NCBI RefSeq assembly: GCF_002950575.1
Contig: NZ_CP026923.1
Location: forward strand, 1,364,001-1,428,000
Direction: 5' to 3'
Source: Pontimonas salivibrio
GTDB taxonomy: Bacteria > Actinomycetota > Actinomycetes > Actinomycetales > Microbacteriaceae
Length of the DNA: 64,000 bases
Positions 48,495 through 58,144 of the stretch are shown one piece after another; the stretch's first letter is position 1; every line of letters starts with the position of its first letter. Below the pieces are notes generated by a model. It saw nothing but the letters and a program-made list of their open reading frames with translations. It ran no database searches and was not told where the DNA came from. The position numbers were made by a program, and so were the translations under genes.

Positions 48495-50228
48495 CTAGAT
48501 GTCTTGGCTGGGGGCCAACCGATTCTGTTCAATCACCATCTCTACTCGGCCGCCGCCATCCACAGCAGCTCCAAGTGACCAGTTCCCCTGGGTCCACAAA
48601 TCAAACAGTGCTGAGCCGAGCCCGGCCCCTCCCCCGGTCGGGCCATAACCGTCATCGGTGAAGACAATTTCCAGAGCATCCTCGCTACTGCTCGCAGACA
48701 CCTCCACAACACCTGCGTGGCCATGGCGATGAGCGTTGTTAATGACTTCACGCAGTGGCTCCATCAATTCAGGCTTCGCCACGAGCGCCAGGTCCAGGAC
48801 CGAGCGCGAAGCGTCATCAATGCGGAGGTCAACCAGTCCCGCCCACGCTTCTTCTAGAGAACGGAGGGTCTCAGTCTCGTTCTCTGTCGCGACCTCAGAA
48901 GCTGTATTGCCTTGGTTGATGCCGGCCAGTTTTTCTAGGTTGCCCACCACATCACCTAGTTGTTGGGCCAGCTGTTTGCGGGTCAGCCTCCGTTGGTCAA
49001 AGCCGCTTGCCACGGCGAGCAGTTTGCTTTGTACCCGGCCGTGTAGTTCGGTGGCAAGGCGCCTGGCACTTACTGCCTCGGCGGAAAGCCCTGCTCGAGT
49101 GTCGAGAAGTGCTTGAGTGTCGTGGCTGGCCAAATCCGCTTCAATAACCCGGCGGATATCCAACACCCCAGAGAGCATGCTCGCGCTAATGGCAATAAAC
49201 GTCATCCAGACCACCCCTGAGACCAGAAGACCTAAACCGATGAGGTCAGATAGTGGTGGGTAGACCAGTCTCGCCATCGCGTTGCCACCGAGCACCGCAG
49301 CAATCGAGCTCACAATCACCAGGGGTAACGACACGGCGATGGGCAACCGGGAAGGCAATCGGATCAACGAGAACAGGGCTGCGCCCAGAAGTCCCACCCA
49401 ACCGACGTAAAGGAGGGCATCGATGATGCCCAGTGGCACCGCCAAGCCCGTAAAGGACGTCGCCGACCACAGCACAGCAATCAACCACGCGCGGGGGCGC
49501 ATCGACCCGAGCGCGACACGATAAAGCGAAGAGAGTCGCAAACTCGGGTAGCGCTGTTGTTCCACCGACCACAGCGCGCGACTAAGCGGACGAATCGTCG
49601 CATCGACGACGCTTCGAATCTCTTTCGCCGTGGTCGCCTCAGGTTCACGGGTGAGCTGGTCGCGAAGACCCCGCACCGCGTACAGCGACGTGGTCAACTC
49701 TGGCGGTGTACTGGCGCCCTCCTCAGTCAGTCGCCTCGCAATGTTTGCCCGCACGAGCATCTCGCGAGCATCTTCAAGTTTCTCCAGGGCACTCCGGGCG
49801 TAGGCGAGTGTGCCAATCAGCCACACCCCCACCACAATTCCCCCCAGACCTCGAATGAACAACTCGGTAGCGCCCGCATCGGTTAAGCCAAGACCCAGGT
49901 CGACCACGGCGGTGAGAAAACCTTTTGCGCCGCCCACAAGTGCGCCCGTGGTCACCACGATCAGTGGCCCCACTGTGGTGCGCCCACCGGCGCGAAGTAT
50001 CGCCGCGAAGGCCCAGCCCAACAGTCCGGCTAGCAGCAGTGTGACGGCGTGAACGGCCAACCAGACAACGAGGACCGAGAGTGTGAGCCCCGATGTTGAG
50101 GCAATGGCAGAGATTAAGACGACTGCCGGCATCACTCCGGCTAGTGCCGGGACGTGAAAAAGGTGACGTATGGGTATCCGCCGAGGAAAACGCACTTTCG
50201 TCGGCTGCGCTTGGCTCACGGGGTCCAC
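48495..50228 (-). CDS. Sensor histidine kinase with two membrane domains
   Basis: A 577-residue membrane kinase. Two clusters of transmembrane helices (about 25-140 and 250-355) flank a helical cytoplasmic region, followed by a dimerisation helix with the likely phospho-histidine in ATELHGRVQSKLLA and an HATPase domain (N box EVINNAHRHGHAG, G box DDGYGPTGGGAGLG). The build resembles LuxR-linked DesK/NarX-type kinases. It overlaps the response regulator gene upstream by 13 nt. The stimulus is unknown. Confidence 0.85.
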   Translation of the reverse strand: MDPVSQAQPTKVRFPRRIPIRHLFHVPALAGVMPAVVLISAIASTSGLTLSVLVVWLAVHAVTLLLAGLLGWAFAAILRAGGRTTVGPLIVVTTGALVGGAKGFLTAVVDLGLGLTDAGATELFIRGLGGIVVGVWLIGTLAYARSALEKLEDAREMLVRANIARRLTEEGASTPPELTTSLYAVRGLRDQLTREPEATTAKEIRSVVDATIRPLSRALWSVEQQRYPSLRLSSLYRVALGSMRPRAWLIAVLWSATSFTGLAVPLGIIDALLYVGWVGLLGAALFSLIRLPSRLPIAVSLPLVIVSSIAAVLGGNAMARLVYPPLSDLIGLGLLVSGVVWMTFIAISASMLSGVLDIRRVIEADLASHDTQALLDTRAGLSAEAVSARRLATELHGRVQSKLLAVASGFDQRRLTRKQLAQQLGDVVGNLEKLAGINQGNTASEVATENETETLRSLEEAWAGLVDLRIDDASRSVLDLALVAKPELMEPLREVINNAHRHGHAGVVEVSASSSEDALEIVFTDDGYGPTGGGAGLGSALFDLWTQGNWSLGAAVDGGGRVEMVIEQNRLAPSQDI

Positions 50229-50845
50229 CCCATCTCTTTGAAAAACCGTGCGGCGATGTGCACCCGCTGGTTCAGCCCCGGAGTTTCCCGAAGATTCAAG
50301 TGTTTGGCCAACCGTGACACCGCAACCTCCACGGCCCGTTCGGTCACGACCCGCTCTCGGGCAATTTCCGCGTTAGACAGCCCCCGCGCAACCAGGCGCA
50401 AGATGTCAATCTGGGGCTGAGTGAGGTCAACTCGGGGTGCGGCCTGATCGGAGAGGGCATAGCCGTCATGGGCGGCAGCCCGAAGAGACTGCTCAATCAT
50501 GTCGATGTCATCCACGTCAGATTTCAACAAATACCGTGCCCCTTTGGGCAGTGATGCCGGGTTGTAACCCAAAAGCCTTGGGTCGCGCACACTACTGAGA
50601 AAGACAATGCCAAGCCCCGGTGTGATCCGTCGCAGGCTTTGGGCGATGTCGAATCCGGAGGGGCCATTGCCCAGGTGAACATCGAGCAAGGCGACATCAA
50701 GCGCCCCCGCGCGAACCGCGTCAATAATGCTTTTCGGTTGGTCGCTCGAAGTGACCACCTGGCAGCCATCCCGGCCCTCAAGGGCTTCGGTAATACTCAG
50801 TCGAAGGAGGGCGTCATCTTCGACCATTCCTATGCGAAGCACCAT
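50216..50845 (-). CDS. LuxR/NarL-family response regulator
   Basis: A 209-residue two-component regulator: receiver domain with the acidic pair EDD at 9-11, phospho-acceptor Asp in LLDVHLG and lysine in LLKSDV, then a LuxR-type helix-turn-helix (TQPQIDILRLVARGLSNAEIARERVVTERAVEVAVSRLAKHL). It overlaps the kinase gene by 13 nt. A GATACT hexamer 6 nt before the ATG suggests a leaderless transcript. Confidence 0.92.
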   Translation of the reverse strand: MVLRIGMVEDDALLRLSITEALEGRDGCQVVTSSDQPKSIIDAVRAGALDVALLDVHLGNGPSGFDIAQSLRRITPGLGIVFLSSVRDPRLLGYNPASLPKGARYLLKSDVDDIDMIEQSLRAAAHDGYALSDQAAPRVDLTQPQIDILRLVARGLSNAEIARERVVTERAVEVAVSRLAKHLNLRETPGLNQRVHIAARFFKEMGWTP

Positions 50846-50851
50846 GGCTCC

Positions 50852-50857
50852 AGTATC
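50852..50857 (-). promoter_or_regulatory. Candidate -10 box of the response regulator gene (leaderless)
   Basis: GATACT on the minus strand ends 6 nt before the ATG of the response regulator. Confidence 0.35.
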
Positions 50858-50868
50858 CCGCGGATGAC

Positions 50869-52314
50869 CTAGTTCACGGGCTCATCAGGTTGCTCGTGCC
50901 TCTCTAAGAACTCAAAGAGTTCCACGTCAGACACTCCGGGGAACGTGCCGCCGTGCAGCGGCGAGAGGGTGTGGGCCTGGAGCCTCGCCGAGGTCCAGGC
51001 TTTGCCCGACCACTTCGCCGACATGTCTGCTTCAGGACGGCGGCAACACTCCAGCTCGGGGCAGCTGGAATGGGTGCGCTCGGTGGTGTCCCGTCCACGG
51101 AACCATTTGGCGTCATCAAATGCGGCTCCCACTGTGATCGAAAATTCGTCTGCCGAGCCGGTACCAATTTGGGTGGATTCCCAAAAAGTGCCTTCTGGGG
51201 TGTCGGTGTATTGGTAGTACTCGGTGGTGCGGTTGGTGCGGGCGAAAGCTTGCCGTGCCGACCAGTGACGGCAGACAATTTGCCCCTCTGTCGCACCGGT
51301 CACATCGGTGGGGAGGCGAAGCCCATCATTTTCATACGCCTTGTACACACCACCGTCATCACCAACGCGCAAAAAGTGCAGTCGGATGTCCAGAAACTCA
51401 GTGGCGAGGTTGGTGAATCGAAGCGACGCCGCTTCGTGGGTCACCCCGAACGCATCGCGGAAGTCCTCTACCGCGATATTGCGTTGCTTTTTCGCGTCCC
51501 TCAGGAAGTCGACCGCTTGGGTTTTGGGCATGAGGCAGGCTGCGGCGAAGTAGTTGATTTCAAGTCGCTGCTGGAGAAATTCTTCATAGGTTTGTGGCAC
51601 ACGGTGTTTGAGTAACAGGTGGGCCATTGCTTGAAGGGCCATGGAGCGCAAGCCGTGTCCGCCGGGGATTGATGCGGGCGGTAGGTAGATTCTCCCGTTT
51701 TCTAAATCGGTGACCGACCGGGCCGTTTTGGGTAAGTCGTTGGCGTGAACGATGTCGAAGCCCAAGGATTTTGCCATCAGTTGAACCTCGCGGTGAGTGA
51801 TCGCACCCGATTGGTGCCCACTCACGCCCACAAGGTCTTCAGCCAGTGTTTCCAAATCGGGGAGATAGTTATTGGCTTCACGCATTCGAAGCCGCAGTTC
51901 GGTGTTGGCCCGACGGGCTTCCTCCGGGGTCGCTAGCGCTTGTTGTTCACGCTGATGAATTTCACCGTAGAGGCCGGTCAGTGTTTCCAACACGTCGTCA
52001 GCAGTAGACCGGGTGATCCGTGGCGGACTAATACCCAAGGAGTGAAACAGTGGCTCGCTGACGGACTCTTTCCAGCGTTGTTCCAGTGCAGCCCGGGGAC
52101 TGGGCGGGGTTCGATCCAGTAACTCCGCCATGTCGACATCGAGTGATTCGGTGAGAGCGTTCAGCAGGGAAATTTTGGCTTCACGTTTGCCGTTTTCCAC
52201 CAGAGACAGCTGACTAGCGGTTACACCCACCTGCTCGCCGAGTTCTTCGAGGGTGAAGCCTCGTTGCTGGCGAAAGTGTCTAATGCGCTGGCCAAGTACG
52301 TCGAGAGAAGGCAT
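50869..52314 (-). CDS. ramB: RamB/ScfR family acetate-metabolism regulator
   Basis: A 481-residue regulator with an XRE helix-turn-helix at about 14-62 (FTLEELGEQVGVTASQLSLVENG), a middle IrrE-like/ImmA region without a clear HExxH, and a C-terminal domain with clustered cysteines (CPELECCRR) typical of the short-chain acyl-CoA regulator family. RamB of Corynebacterium represses acetate and glyoxylate genes. It is divergent from pckG, which it may control. ATG 52314 is chosen; the longer frame continues upstream through the intergenic region into pckG. Confidence 0.87.
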   Translation of the reverse strand: MPSLDVLGQRIRHFRQQRGFTLEELGEQVGVTASQLSLVENGKREAKISLLNALTESLDVDMAELLDRTPPSPRAALEQRWKESVSEPLFHSLGISPPRITRSTADDVLETLTGLYGEIHQREQQALATPEEARRANTELRLRMREANNYLPDLETLAEDLVGVSGHQSGAITHREVQLMAKSLGFDIVHANDLPKTARSVTDLENGRIYLPPASIPGGHGLRSMALQAMAHLLLKHRVPQTYEEFLQQRLEINYFAAACLMPKTQAVDFLRDAKKQRNIAVEDFRDAFGVTHEAASLRFTNLATEFLDIRLHFLRVGDDGGVYKAYENDGLRLPTDVTGATEGQIVCRHWSARQAFARTNRTTEYYQYTDTPEGTFWESTQIGTGSADEFSITVGAAFDDAKWFRGRDTTERTHSSCPELECCRRPEADMSAKWSGKAWTSARLQAHTLSPLHGGTFPGVSDVELFEFLERHEQPDEPVN

Positions 52315-52426
52315 TTCCTCACAATAACGCAAAAAAGCATGTTTTTGACAGTCGTAATCGTCGAATTCTGGCCCGTTATTTGACGAATATGGAGTTAACC
52401 ACCCGAAAACACCGAAAGAGACGGTC

Positions 52427-54247
52427 ATGACACTCCTCATGAATGACCCCACCACCACCCTCACCGTGACCCCCGAAGACGTTGTTGCCTTTGTTGACCA
52501 GTGGCAGGACACCCTGCAACCAGAAGCCGTGGTGTGGTGCGACGGATCCACCCGCGAGCGCCACGAACTCATCCAGCTCATGCAAGACCAGGGCACCATT
52601 GAGCCGCTCAATGCCGAGCTGCGTCCCTACAGTTTTGTCGCCCGCAGTGAACCCACCGATGTGGCCCGCGTCGAATCGCGGACCTTTGTGTGCTCCGTGG
52701 ATCCCGAAGATGCCGGCCCCACCAACAACTGGGTTGCCCCGGATGAAATGAAAAACACCCTCTTGGATCTCTCCGAGGGCGCAATGCGCGGTCGGACTAT
52801 GTATGTTGTGCCATTCTCGATGGGCCCGATTGACTCCCCGATGGCCCGCTACGGGGTTCAAATCACCGACTCTCCCTACGTCGTCGTCAGCCTGCACCTC
52901 ATGGTGCGGGTGTCAAACACTGTGCTGCAAAACATCACCGCGGGCGCGTCCTGGGTGAAGTGCGTGCACACCGTCGGCGCGCCCCTTGCAGAGGGCGAAG
53001 AAGATGTCGCGTGGCCCTGTAATGACACCAAATACATTTCCCACTTCCCCGAAACCCGGGAAATCTGGTCGTTTGGTTCCGCTTACGGCGGCAATGCTCT
53101 GCTTCCCAAGAAAGCGTTTGCGCTGCGCATCGCCTCAGCCATGGCCCGCGATGAAGGCTGGATGGCCGAACACATGCTGCTGGTGCGGCTGACCAGCCCA
53201 GAAGGAAAGCGGTACCACATGGTCGCAGCCTTCCCGAGTGCCTGCGGCAAAACAAACTTCGCCATGATGCAACCAGTCCTCGATGGCTGGAGTGTTGAAA
53301 CACTCGGCGATGACATTGCCTGGCTCGCCATCGGCGACGACGGCCGCCTGCGGGCAATCAACCCCGAAGCCGGTTTCTTCGGTGTCGCACCAGGCACCTC
53401 ACACAAAACCAACCCGGTAGCAATGGACACCCTCTGGGGTCACACCATGTTCACCAACGTCGCCGTCACACAAGAGGGCGACGTCTGGTGGGAGGGCATG
53501 ACCAAGGAGGTTCCCGAAGGGCTCACTAACTGGCGCGGTGAACCCCACGACCCTCACTCCGGCCACCGTGCCGCACACCCCAATGCCCGATTCACCGTCT
53601 CGGTCGACCAGTGCCCCAGTTTGGCCGCCGATTGGGACAACCCAGAGGGCGTCCCCATCGATGCCATCATCTTCGGGGGTCGCCGCTCGGATACGGTCCC
53701 CCTCGTTGTGGAAGCACGCGACTGGGATCACGGGGTATACCTCGGATCGACCATTGCCTCTGAACAAACCGCTGCTGCAGAGGGCACCATTGGGGTGCTT
53801 CGCCGTGACCCCTTCGCGATGTTGCCCTTCGCCGGATACCACATGGGCGACTACATGAAGCACTGGTTGGGCATGGGTGAGCGCCTTCGCTCCCAGGGGC
53901 GCGTGCCACGGATCTTCCAAGTCAACTGGTTCCAAAAAGACGAAGACGGTCGCTTCATTTGGCCAGGTTTTGGCGACAACATTCGCGTCGTCAAGTGGAT
54001 GATCGAGCGCATCGAAGGTCAACACAGCGCCAACGACACGGCACTGGGCCTCACTCCCCACCCAGAGGATCTGGACATTGATGGCGCTGAGCTGAGCGAA
54101 GAAGCCCTCGCGGGTTTGCTCAGAGTAGACCCCGATTTGGCCCGGGCAGACCTCAACGCGGCCGATGAGTTCCTCAGCACCTTCGGAGACAAGTTGCCAG
54201 AAGCAATTCGTGCCCAGTTGCAGGCTGCACATTCGCGCCTGGACTAA
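52427..54247 (+). CDS. pckG: Phosphoenolpyruvate carboxykinase (GTP)
   Basis: A 606-residue GTP-dependent PEPCK, the gluconeogenic enzyme making PEP from oxaloacetate. The kinase-1 P-loop FPSACGKTNFAM is near residue 275, the metal/OAA site is in GDDIAWLAIGDDGRLRAINPE and the C-terminal VNWFQKDEDGRF is conserved. ATG 52427 or the in-frame ATG 52439. It is divergent from ramB; growth on acetate or amino acids would need it. Confidence 0.97.
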   Translation: MTLLMNDPTTTLTVTPEDVVAFVDQWQDTLQPEAVVWCDGSTRERHELIQLMQDQGTIEPLNAELRPYSFVARSEPTDVARVESRTFVCSVDPEDAGPTNNWVAPDEMKNTLLDLSEGAMRGRTMYVVPFSMGPIDSPMARYGVQITDSPYVVVSLHLMVRVSNTVLQNITAGASWVKCVHTVGAPLAEGEEDVAWPCNDTKYISHFPETREIWSFGSAYGGNALLPKKAFALRIASAMARDEGWMAEHMLLVRLTSPEGKRYHMVAAFPSACGKTNFAMMQPVLDGWSVETLGDDIAWLAIGDDGRLRAINPEAGFFGVAPGTSHKTNPVAMDTLWGHTMFTNVAVTQEGDVWWEGMTKEVPEGLTNWRGEPHDPHSGHRAAHPNARFTVSVDQCPSLAADWDNPEGVPIDAIIFGGRRSDTVPLVVEARDWDHGVYLGSTIASEQTAAAEGTIGVLRRDPFAMLPFAGYHMGDYMKHWLGMGERLRSQGRVPRIFQVNWFQKDEDGRFIWPGFGDNIRVVKWMIERIEGQHSANDTALGLTPHPEDLDIDGAELSEEALAGLLRVDPDLARADLNAADEFLSTFGDKLPEAIRAQLQAAHSRLD

Positions 54248-54286
54248 GCACACTTTTGTCCCCGCTGGTAACTACGACAGACTGAA

Positions 54287-55093
54287 GTGGTGCAGCGAGT
54301 AGTTGTCGTGACGGGCGCAAGCTCAGGGATTGGCCGTGCGGCCGCCATCGAACTTGCCCGTCGCGGTTGGCACGTCGCGGTCGCAGGACGCGACCCACAG
54401 CGCACCAGGGCGGTGGCAGAAGCCACCGGCGGTGACGCGTTTATCGCCGACTTTGACTCACTGGACAATGTGCGCACGCTGGCCCGACAACTCCTCGACA
54501 CGCTCCCCCGCATTGATGCGCTTGTGAACAATGCTGGAGGGATTTTAGGCACACGCTCAGAAAGCGTTGACGGATTCGAACTGACCCTGCAACGAAACGT
54601 GTTGGGGTCGGCACTCCTGACCGAAACACTGCTGCCCACACTTGTCGACCACGGCGCCCGAATTGTTCACACGTCATCGGTGATGAACAGGGTGGCGGCA
54701 CTGCGTCTAGATGACCTCGACTACAAGAGCCGAGGATTCCAGGGAGGATGGCGGCCCTACGCGGATGCCAAACTGGGCGTGATTTTGTATGCACGATCCG
54801 TGATGGAACGAAGTGGACTGGAGAGTTACCCCGTCCACCCCGGATATGTCGCCACCAGTTTCGGACCAGATACCTGGTTGGCCAGAACCACACTTCGACT
54901 CACCCGAAACTTGCAAATCAGCGCCCCGGCAGGTGCTGCGCCCCTGGTCCATTTGGTGGATACCCCCGAATTGGGTGTCGACAACGGAACCTACTTCGAT
55001 GGGTTACTTCCTGGCGGTAAAGCCCACCCGCTCGCGAACAACCCAGAAACGCTTCAGCGCTACGAGGAAGAAGTGCTCGCTCGCATAGGCTAG
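54287..55093 (+). CDS. Short-chain dehydrogenase/reductase
   Basis: A 268-residue classical-type SDR. NAD(P) motif TGASSGIGRAAAIELARRG at 9-27, NNAG at about 80, catalytic serine in VHTSSVMNRV and YADAK with Tyr and Lys in place of YxxxK. Substrate unknown; some of these act on retinol- or steroid-like alcohols. GTG 54287 and 54290 are both possible. It follows pckG by 39 nt. Confidence 0.85.
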   Translation: MVQRVVVVTGASSGIGRAAAIELARRGWHVAVAGRDPQRTRAVAEATGGDAFIADFDSLDNVRTLARQLLDTLPRIDALVNNAGGILGTRSESVDGFELTLQRNVLGSALLTETLLPTLVDHGARIVHTSSVMNRVAALRLDDLDYKSRGFQGGWRPYADAKLGVILYARSVMERSGLESYPVHPGYVATSFGPDTWLARTTLRLTRNLQISAPAGAAPLVHLVDTPELGVDNGTYFDGLLPGGKAHPLANNPETLQRYEEEVLARIG

Positions 55094-55126
55094 AAACACA
55101 TTTTCGGTTCGGAAAGGAATCCTGCG

Positions 55127-55870
55127 ATGCGCGCTCACACTCTCGCTCCCGCCTCGCTCCTGGTGGGCCTGGCCCTGATTCTTTCCGGCTGCCAATCCGT
55201 CCAAGGTGTGCTCGATTCCCTCGGCGGCTCCGACGCAACAGAGACTGCCGATCAAGGCGAAAATGGTGCCTCGGATAGCACGGATGAGGCTGCGAGCGAA
55301 TCAGACGCAGACACACCACTAGTGGAAGAAACCACAGAGGACGACACGGCTCCTCCCACCGTTCAAGCGGCGGTGCCCGGTTGCTCCGCGCTGTATAGCG
55401 ACGCACAGGTCGTCGCCTTTGAAGAAGAGGGTCGCCAACCAGAAGGTGACATCAGCCAGGACGGCTACGGCTACGGAACCACCAATCAGGACCTCATCGC
55501 GCTGCTGGAGGGCGTTCGCAACGACCTTCGGGTGTCCTGCACCTGGTATCTCCCACCAGAATTTAGCTCCACCACGTCGGTCGCCATTCTGGGCACCGAG
55601 CAGATGGGTGGTGTGGAAGACATCCTCTCGGCTGCCTCAAATTCACAAACCACCCTGGATGGCGGTTCGCTCTGGAAAATCGAATCCAGCAGCTCGAACA
55701 TTTCCGGTGAATACACGGCCAACGAAACCCACTTCATCACCCCCACCGAATGTCCTGAATCCTTAGCCGAAACCAACTGTTCGGTGTGGTTTGCCTCCAC
55801 AAACTCCTCCGGAAGCTCAGAAGAGCTCACCCGGGATGCCGCCGTCGTATTTGGTGCGCTTGGTCAGTAA
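55127..55870 (+). CDS. Lipoprotein of unknown function (first of two)
   Basis: A 247-residue lipoprotein: signal peptide ending in the lipobox LSGC at residues 19-22, an acidic Ser/Asp/Glu-rich linker (about 35-85) and a globular part with cysteines in VPGCSALYSD and VSCTWYLPP. No family is recognised. Architecture and the spaced cysteine pair resemble the lipoprotein at 57518-58144. Confidence 0.7.
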   Translation: MRAHTLAPASLLVGLALILSGCQSVQGVLDSLGGSDATETADQGENGASDSTDEAASESDADTPLVEETTEDDTAPPTVQAAVPGCSALYSDAQVVAFEEEGRQPEGDISQDGYGYGTTNQDLIALLEGVRNDLRVSCTWYLPPEFSSTTSVAILGTEQMGGVEDILSAASNSQTTLDGGSLWKIESSSSNISGEYTANETHFITPTECPESLAETNCSVWFASTNSSGSSEELTRDAAVVFGALGQ

Positions 55871-55926
55871 CCCCGGGCGCCAATAACTCCCCCGGCGGAC
55901 AGCTTCTAGGAGCGACATGCGGCGAA

Positions 55927-57345
55927 CTAAAACCCCTGCGGGCTGCGCGTGGCATCGGGCAGCCTCTGTTCAATCTGCCTGGCTAACGCCATCACAAGTG
56001 CATCTCCGCCGGCACGGCCCACTAACTGAACGCCCAGTGGTAAGCCCTCGGGGCTGTAATCGGTGGGCAGTGCCACGGCGGGTAACCCGGCGACATTAAC
56101 AAAGCTCGTCCACGGTGTGATCTGAACCTGCTGTTGGAAATTCCGCCAGGCATCTGCTGGGTCATACCAGCCGATTGCGGGCGCTGGACCATTCAGACCA
56201 GGAGTCAACACCGCGTCGAAAGAACCAAAGGCCATGATGGTGTCGCGCTCAAACGATCGCAGGCCCGCTAATGCCTGCACCAGTTGAACTCCGGTGACCT
56301 TCAGACCCTCCTCCACCAGAAAACGCGTCAACGGTTCAAGCGCGTCGCCGGCGCCCTCCGGCACCGGCAGACTCGCCGCATTGGCCGTCCACAGCGTGAC
56401 AAAGTCATCGGCATAGCTCGGTGCCGGTTGCCAATCCAACTCCACAAGTTCGTGTCCCGCATCCACCAAGGCGTCTTTCGCCCGCTCGAAAGCCTGAAGG
56501 GCAAGTGGGTCGGGGGTGATGCCCCAGTCTGTGGGCCAGGGTGTTGTAGCCGTCCAACCAATCCGGCGGCCCGCCTCGGGACTCTGAAGACCAGCCAGGT
56601 AGGAGCCTGGTTCACCAGGAGCTCTTGTCGCCCAGGGCCATTCGCCCTGCACGAGCAAATCAGCCGCCAGGGCAAGATCTTCCACACTGCGGGTAATGAG
56701 CCCAGGCACGGCAAGGCCACCCAAAAACTCGAAGCCACTACCTGCGGGGACAAGCCCCCGCGAGGGCTTCCACCCCGCCAGGCCACACGAGAGTGCGGGA
56801 ATACGAATTGACCCACCCCCATCAGATCCCGGTGCGAAAGGCAACAGGCCCGCCGCCACCGCTGCGGCCGCGCCCCCGCTCGAGCCACCTGCACTGCGCT
56901 CTAGATCGTGCGGATTACGGGTGGGACCCATGGCGAGCGCTTCAGTGGCGGCAGCCATGCCAAATTCTGACGTCGCTGTCTTACCGACGCTGATTGCCCC
57001 CACGTCGTCCACCCAGGTCGCCATCGGGTCCGAATGCTCAGAGGGCGGCTGGCCTTCGGTGAGGGCTGAACCGTAACGGGTCGGCATTCCGGCTCGTTGG
57101 ACAAGATCTTTATCTGCTGTCGGGAGGCCGGTGAGCGCTGTCGCTCGGGGTCCATCCAATTGCTCGTCAGCGGTGAGCGCACGCTTCCTCGCATAATCCG
57201 GGTCAACATGCACGAAGGCATTCAGTTGCGGGTTGAACCGTTCGATGCGCTCGAGGTAATACTCGGTGAGCTCTGTCGCACTCGTGCGCCCGTGCCTGAG
57301 GGCGTCGTGGTGCTGGGCGAGGCTTTCCAGGTGCCAACTAGTCAC
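55927..57345 (-). CDS. Amidase signature family enzyme
   Basis: A 472-residue amidase with the Ser-cisSer-Lys triad in place: Lys79 (TADKD), cis-Ser155 (SAGGSSGGAA) and nucleophile Ser179 (GSDGGGSIRIPA); the 24-residue Ser-Ser spacing matches the family. Family members act on small amides, peptides or as GatA; lack of gatB/C nearby argues against GatA. GTG 57345 is the start, with TAGCCT 6 nt upstream. Divergent from the second lipoprotein gene. Confidence 0.9.
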   Translation of the reverse strand: MTSWHLESLAQHHDALRHGRTSATELTEYYLERIERFNPQLNAFVHVDPDYARKRALTADEQLDGPRATALTGLPTADKDLVQRAGMPTRYGSALTEGQPPSEHSDPMATWVDDVGAISVGKTATSEFGMAAATEALAMGPTRNPHDLERSAGGSSGGAAAAVAAGLLPFAPGSDGGGSIRIPALSCGLAGWKPSRGLVPAGSGFEFLGGLAVPGLITRSVEDLALAADLLVQGEWPWATRAPGEPGSYLAGLQSPEAGRRIGWTATTPWPTDWGITPDPLALQAFERAKDALVDAGHELVELDWQPAPSYADDFVTLWTANAASLPVPEGAGDALEPLTRFLVEEGLKVTGVQLVQALAGLRSFERDTIMAFGSFDAVLTPGLNGPAPAIGWYDPADAWRNFQQQVQITPWTSFVNVAGLPAVALPTDYSPEGLPLGVQLVGRAGGDALVMALARQIEQRLPDATRSPQGF

Positions 57346-57351
57346 TCCTTC

Positions 57352-57357
57352 AGGCTA
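57352..57357 (-). promoter_or_regulatory. Candidate -10 box of the amidase gene (leaderless)
   Basis: TAGCCT on the minus strand ends 6 nt before the amidase GTG. Confidence 0.35.
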
Positions 57358-57485
57358 GTAGGCGTGACCAGGGAGGAGACCGCCCGGCATGGCACGACAT
57401 CGCTTCCACAGATGACTAGGGTTCGGCACATCCGCCACCCCATCACATTCCGCCTGACTCTGGGCAATTTGCCTGACTTGTTGCC

Positions 57486-57507
57486 TATACTCGAGGGTCA
57501 GGAGAGG
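57486..57507 (+). promoter_or_regulatory. -10 box and ribosome-binding site of the second lipoprotein
   Basis: TATACT (57486-57491) is a strong -10, followed by AGGAGAGG (57500-57507) 10 nt before the ATG at 57518. This leadered promoter contrasts with the leaderless ones. Confidence 0.5.
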
Positions 57508-57517
57508 ATTTCTCATC

Positions 57518-58144
57518 ATGAGCCACGCTAGCCACCCCCGCGCAGTGGTTCCGGCCGTCCTGGCCATCCTCGCCCTTCTCGCCGGATGCCAGTCCGCAGC
57601 AAGCCCGGAACAACCAGAAGAAGTTGAGGCCCCTCAAGACGAAGTCGACGACGGGGCTGGTGTTCCAGAAACTCTCGAATTTGTGTTGCCAAGGAGCTGC
57701 CAAGATATTTTGCCCCCAGACCGTCTGGATAGTTTGCTAAGCGGCAACATTGATTTGCTCCGTGGTCCCGGCAGTGGTTCCGCAGACACCGTCTACCCAG
57801 AAGGCCCCTCTCCTCAGGAAGAGCGTGGCGGAATTAGTTGCCTCTTTGGCAATCTGGAAGAAACCGAGACCCTCACCCTCAGTGTGGCGCCGATGACGCA
57901 AACCTCCAGGGCGGAAGTGATCGATGGCCTGCTCGCCCAACAGCTGAACCCCGGCCAAACCAGTGACGGGGTGCTGACCTACTGGATTCAAGGTGACGCT
58001 GACACCGTGCCGGCCATTTACAACGCCGTCTACCCCGACGCCTGGTACGAAGCACTGATTTTCCCCGGCGGGCGACTGGCCTACGAAGACAGCTCAGCTT
58101 TGGTCGCCCAAATGCGCCAACACACCACTGAGCGTGCCAACTAG
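57518..58144 (+). CDS. Lipoprotein of unknown function (second)
   Basis: A 208-residue lipoprotein with lipobox LAGC at residues 21-24, an acidic linker (about 30-48) and a compact domain whose two cysteines (LPRSCQDIL, GGISCLFGN) are placed like those of the 55127 lipoprotein. Beta-rich C-terminus. No known family recognised. Its stop overlaps the ung start by 11 nt, so ung may be co-translated. Confidence 0.68.
   Translation: MSHASHPRAVVPAVLAILALLAGCQSAASPEQPEEVEAPQDEVDDGAGVPETLEFVLPRSCQDILPPDRLDSLLSGNIDLLRGPGSGSADTVYPEGPSPQEERGGISCLFGNLEETETLTLSVAPMTQTSRAEVIDGLLAQQLNPGQTSDGVLTYWIQGDADTVPAIYNAVYPDAWYEALIFPGGRLAYEDSSALVAQMRQHTTERAN

Noticed and set aside
53399-54253. 284-residue antisense frame in pckG
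   Set aside because: Shadow of pckG codons; no motif and no ribosome-binding site.
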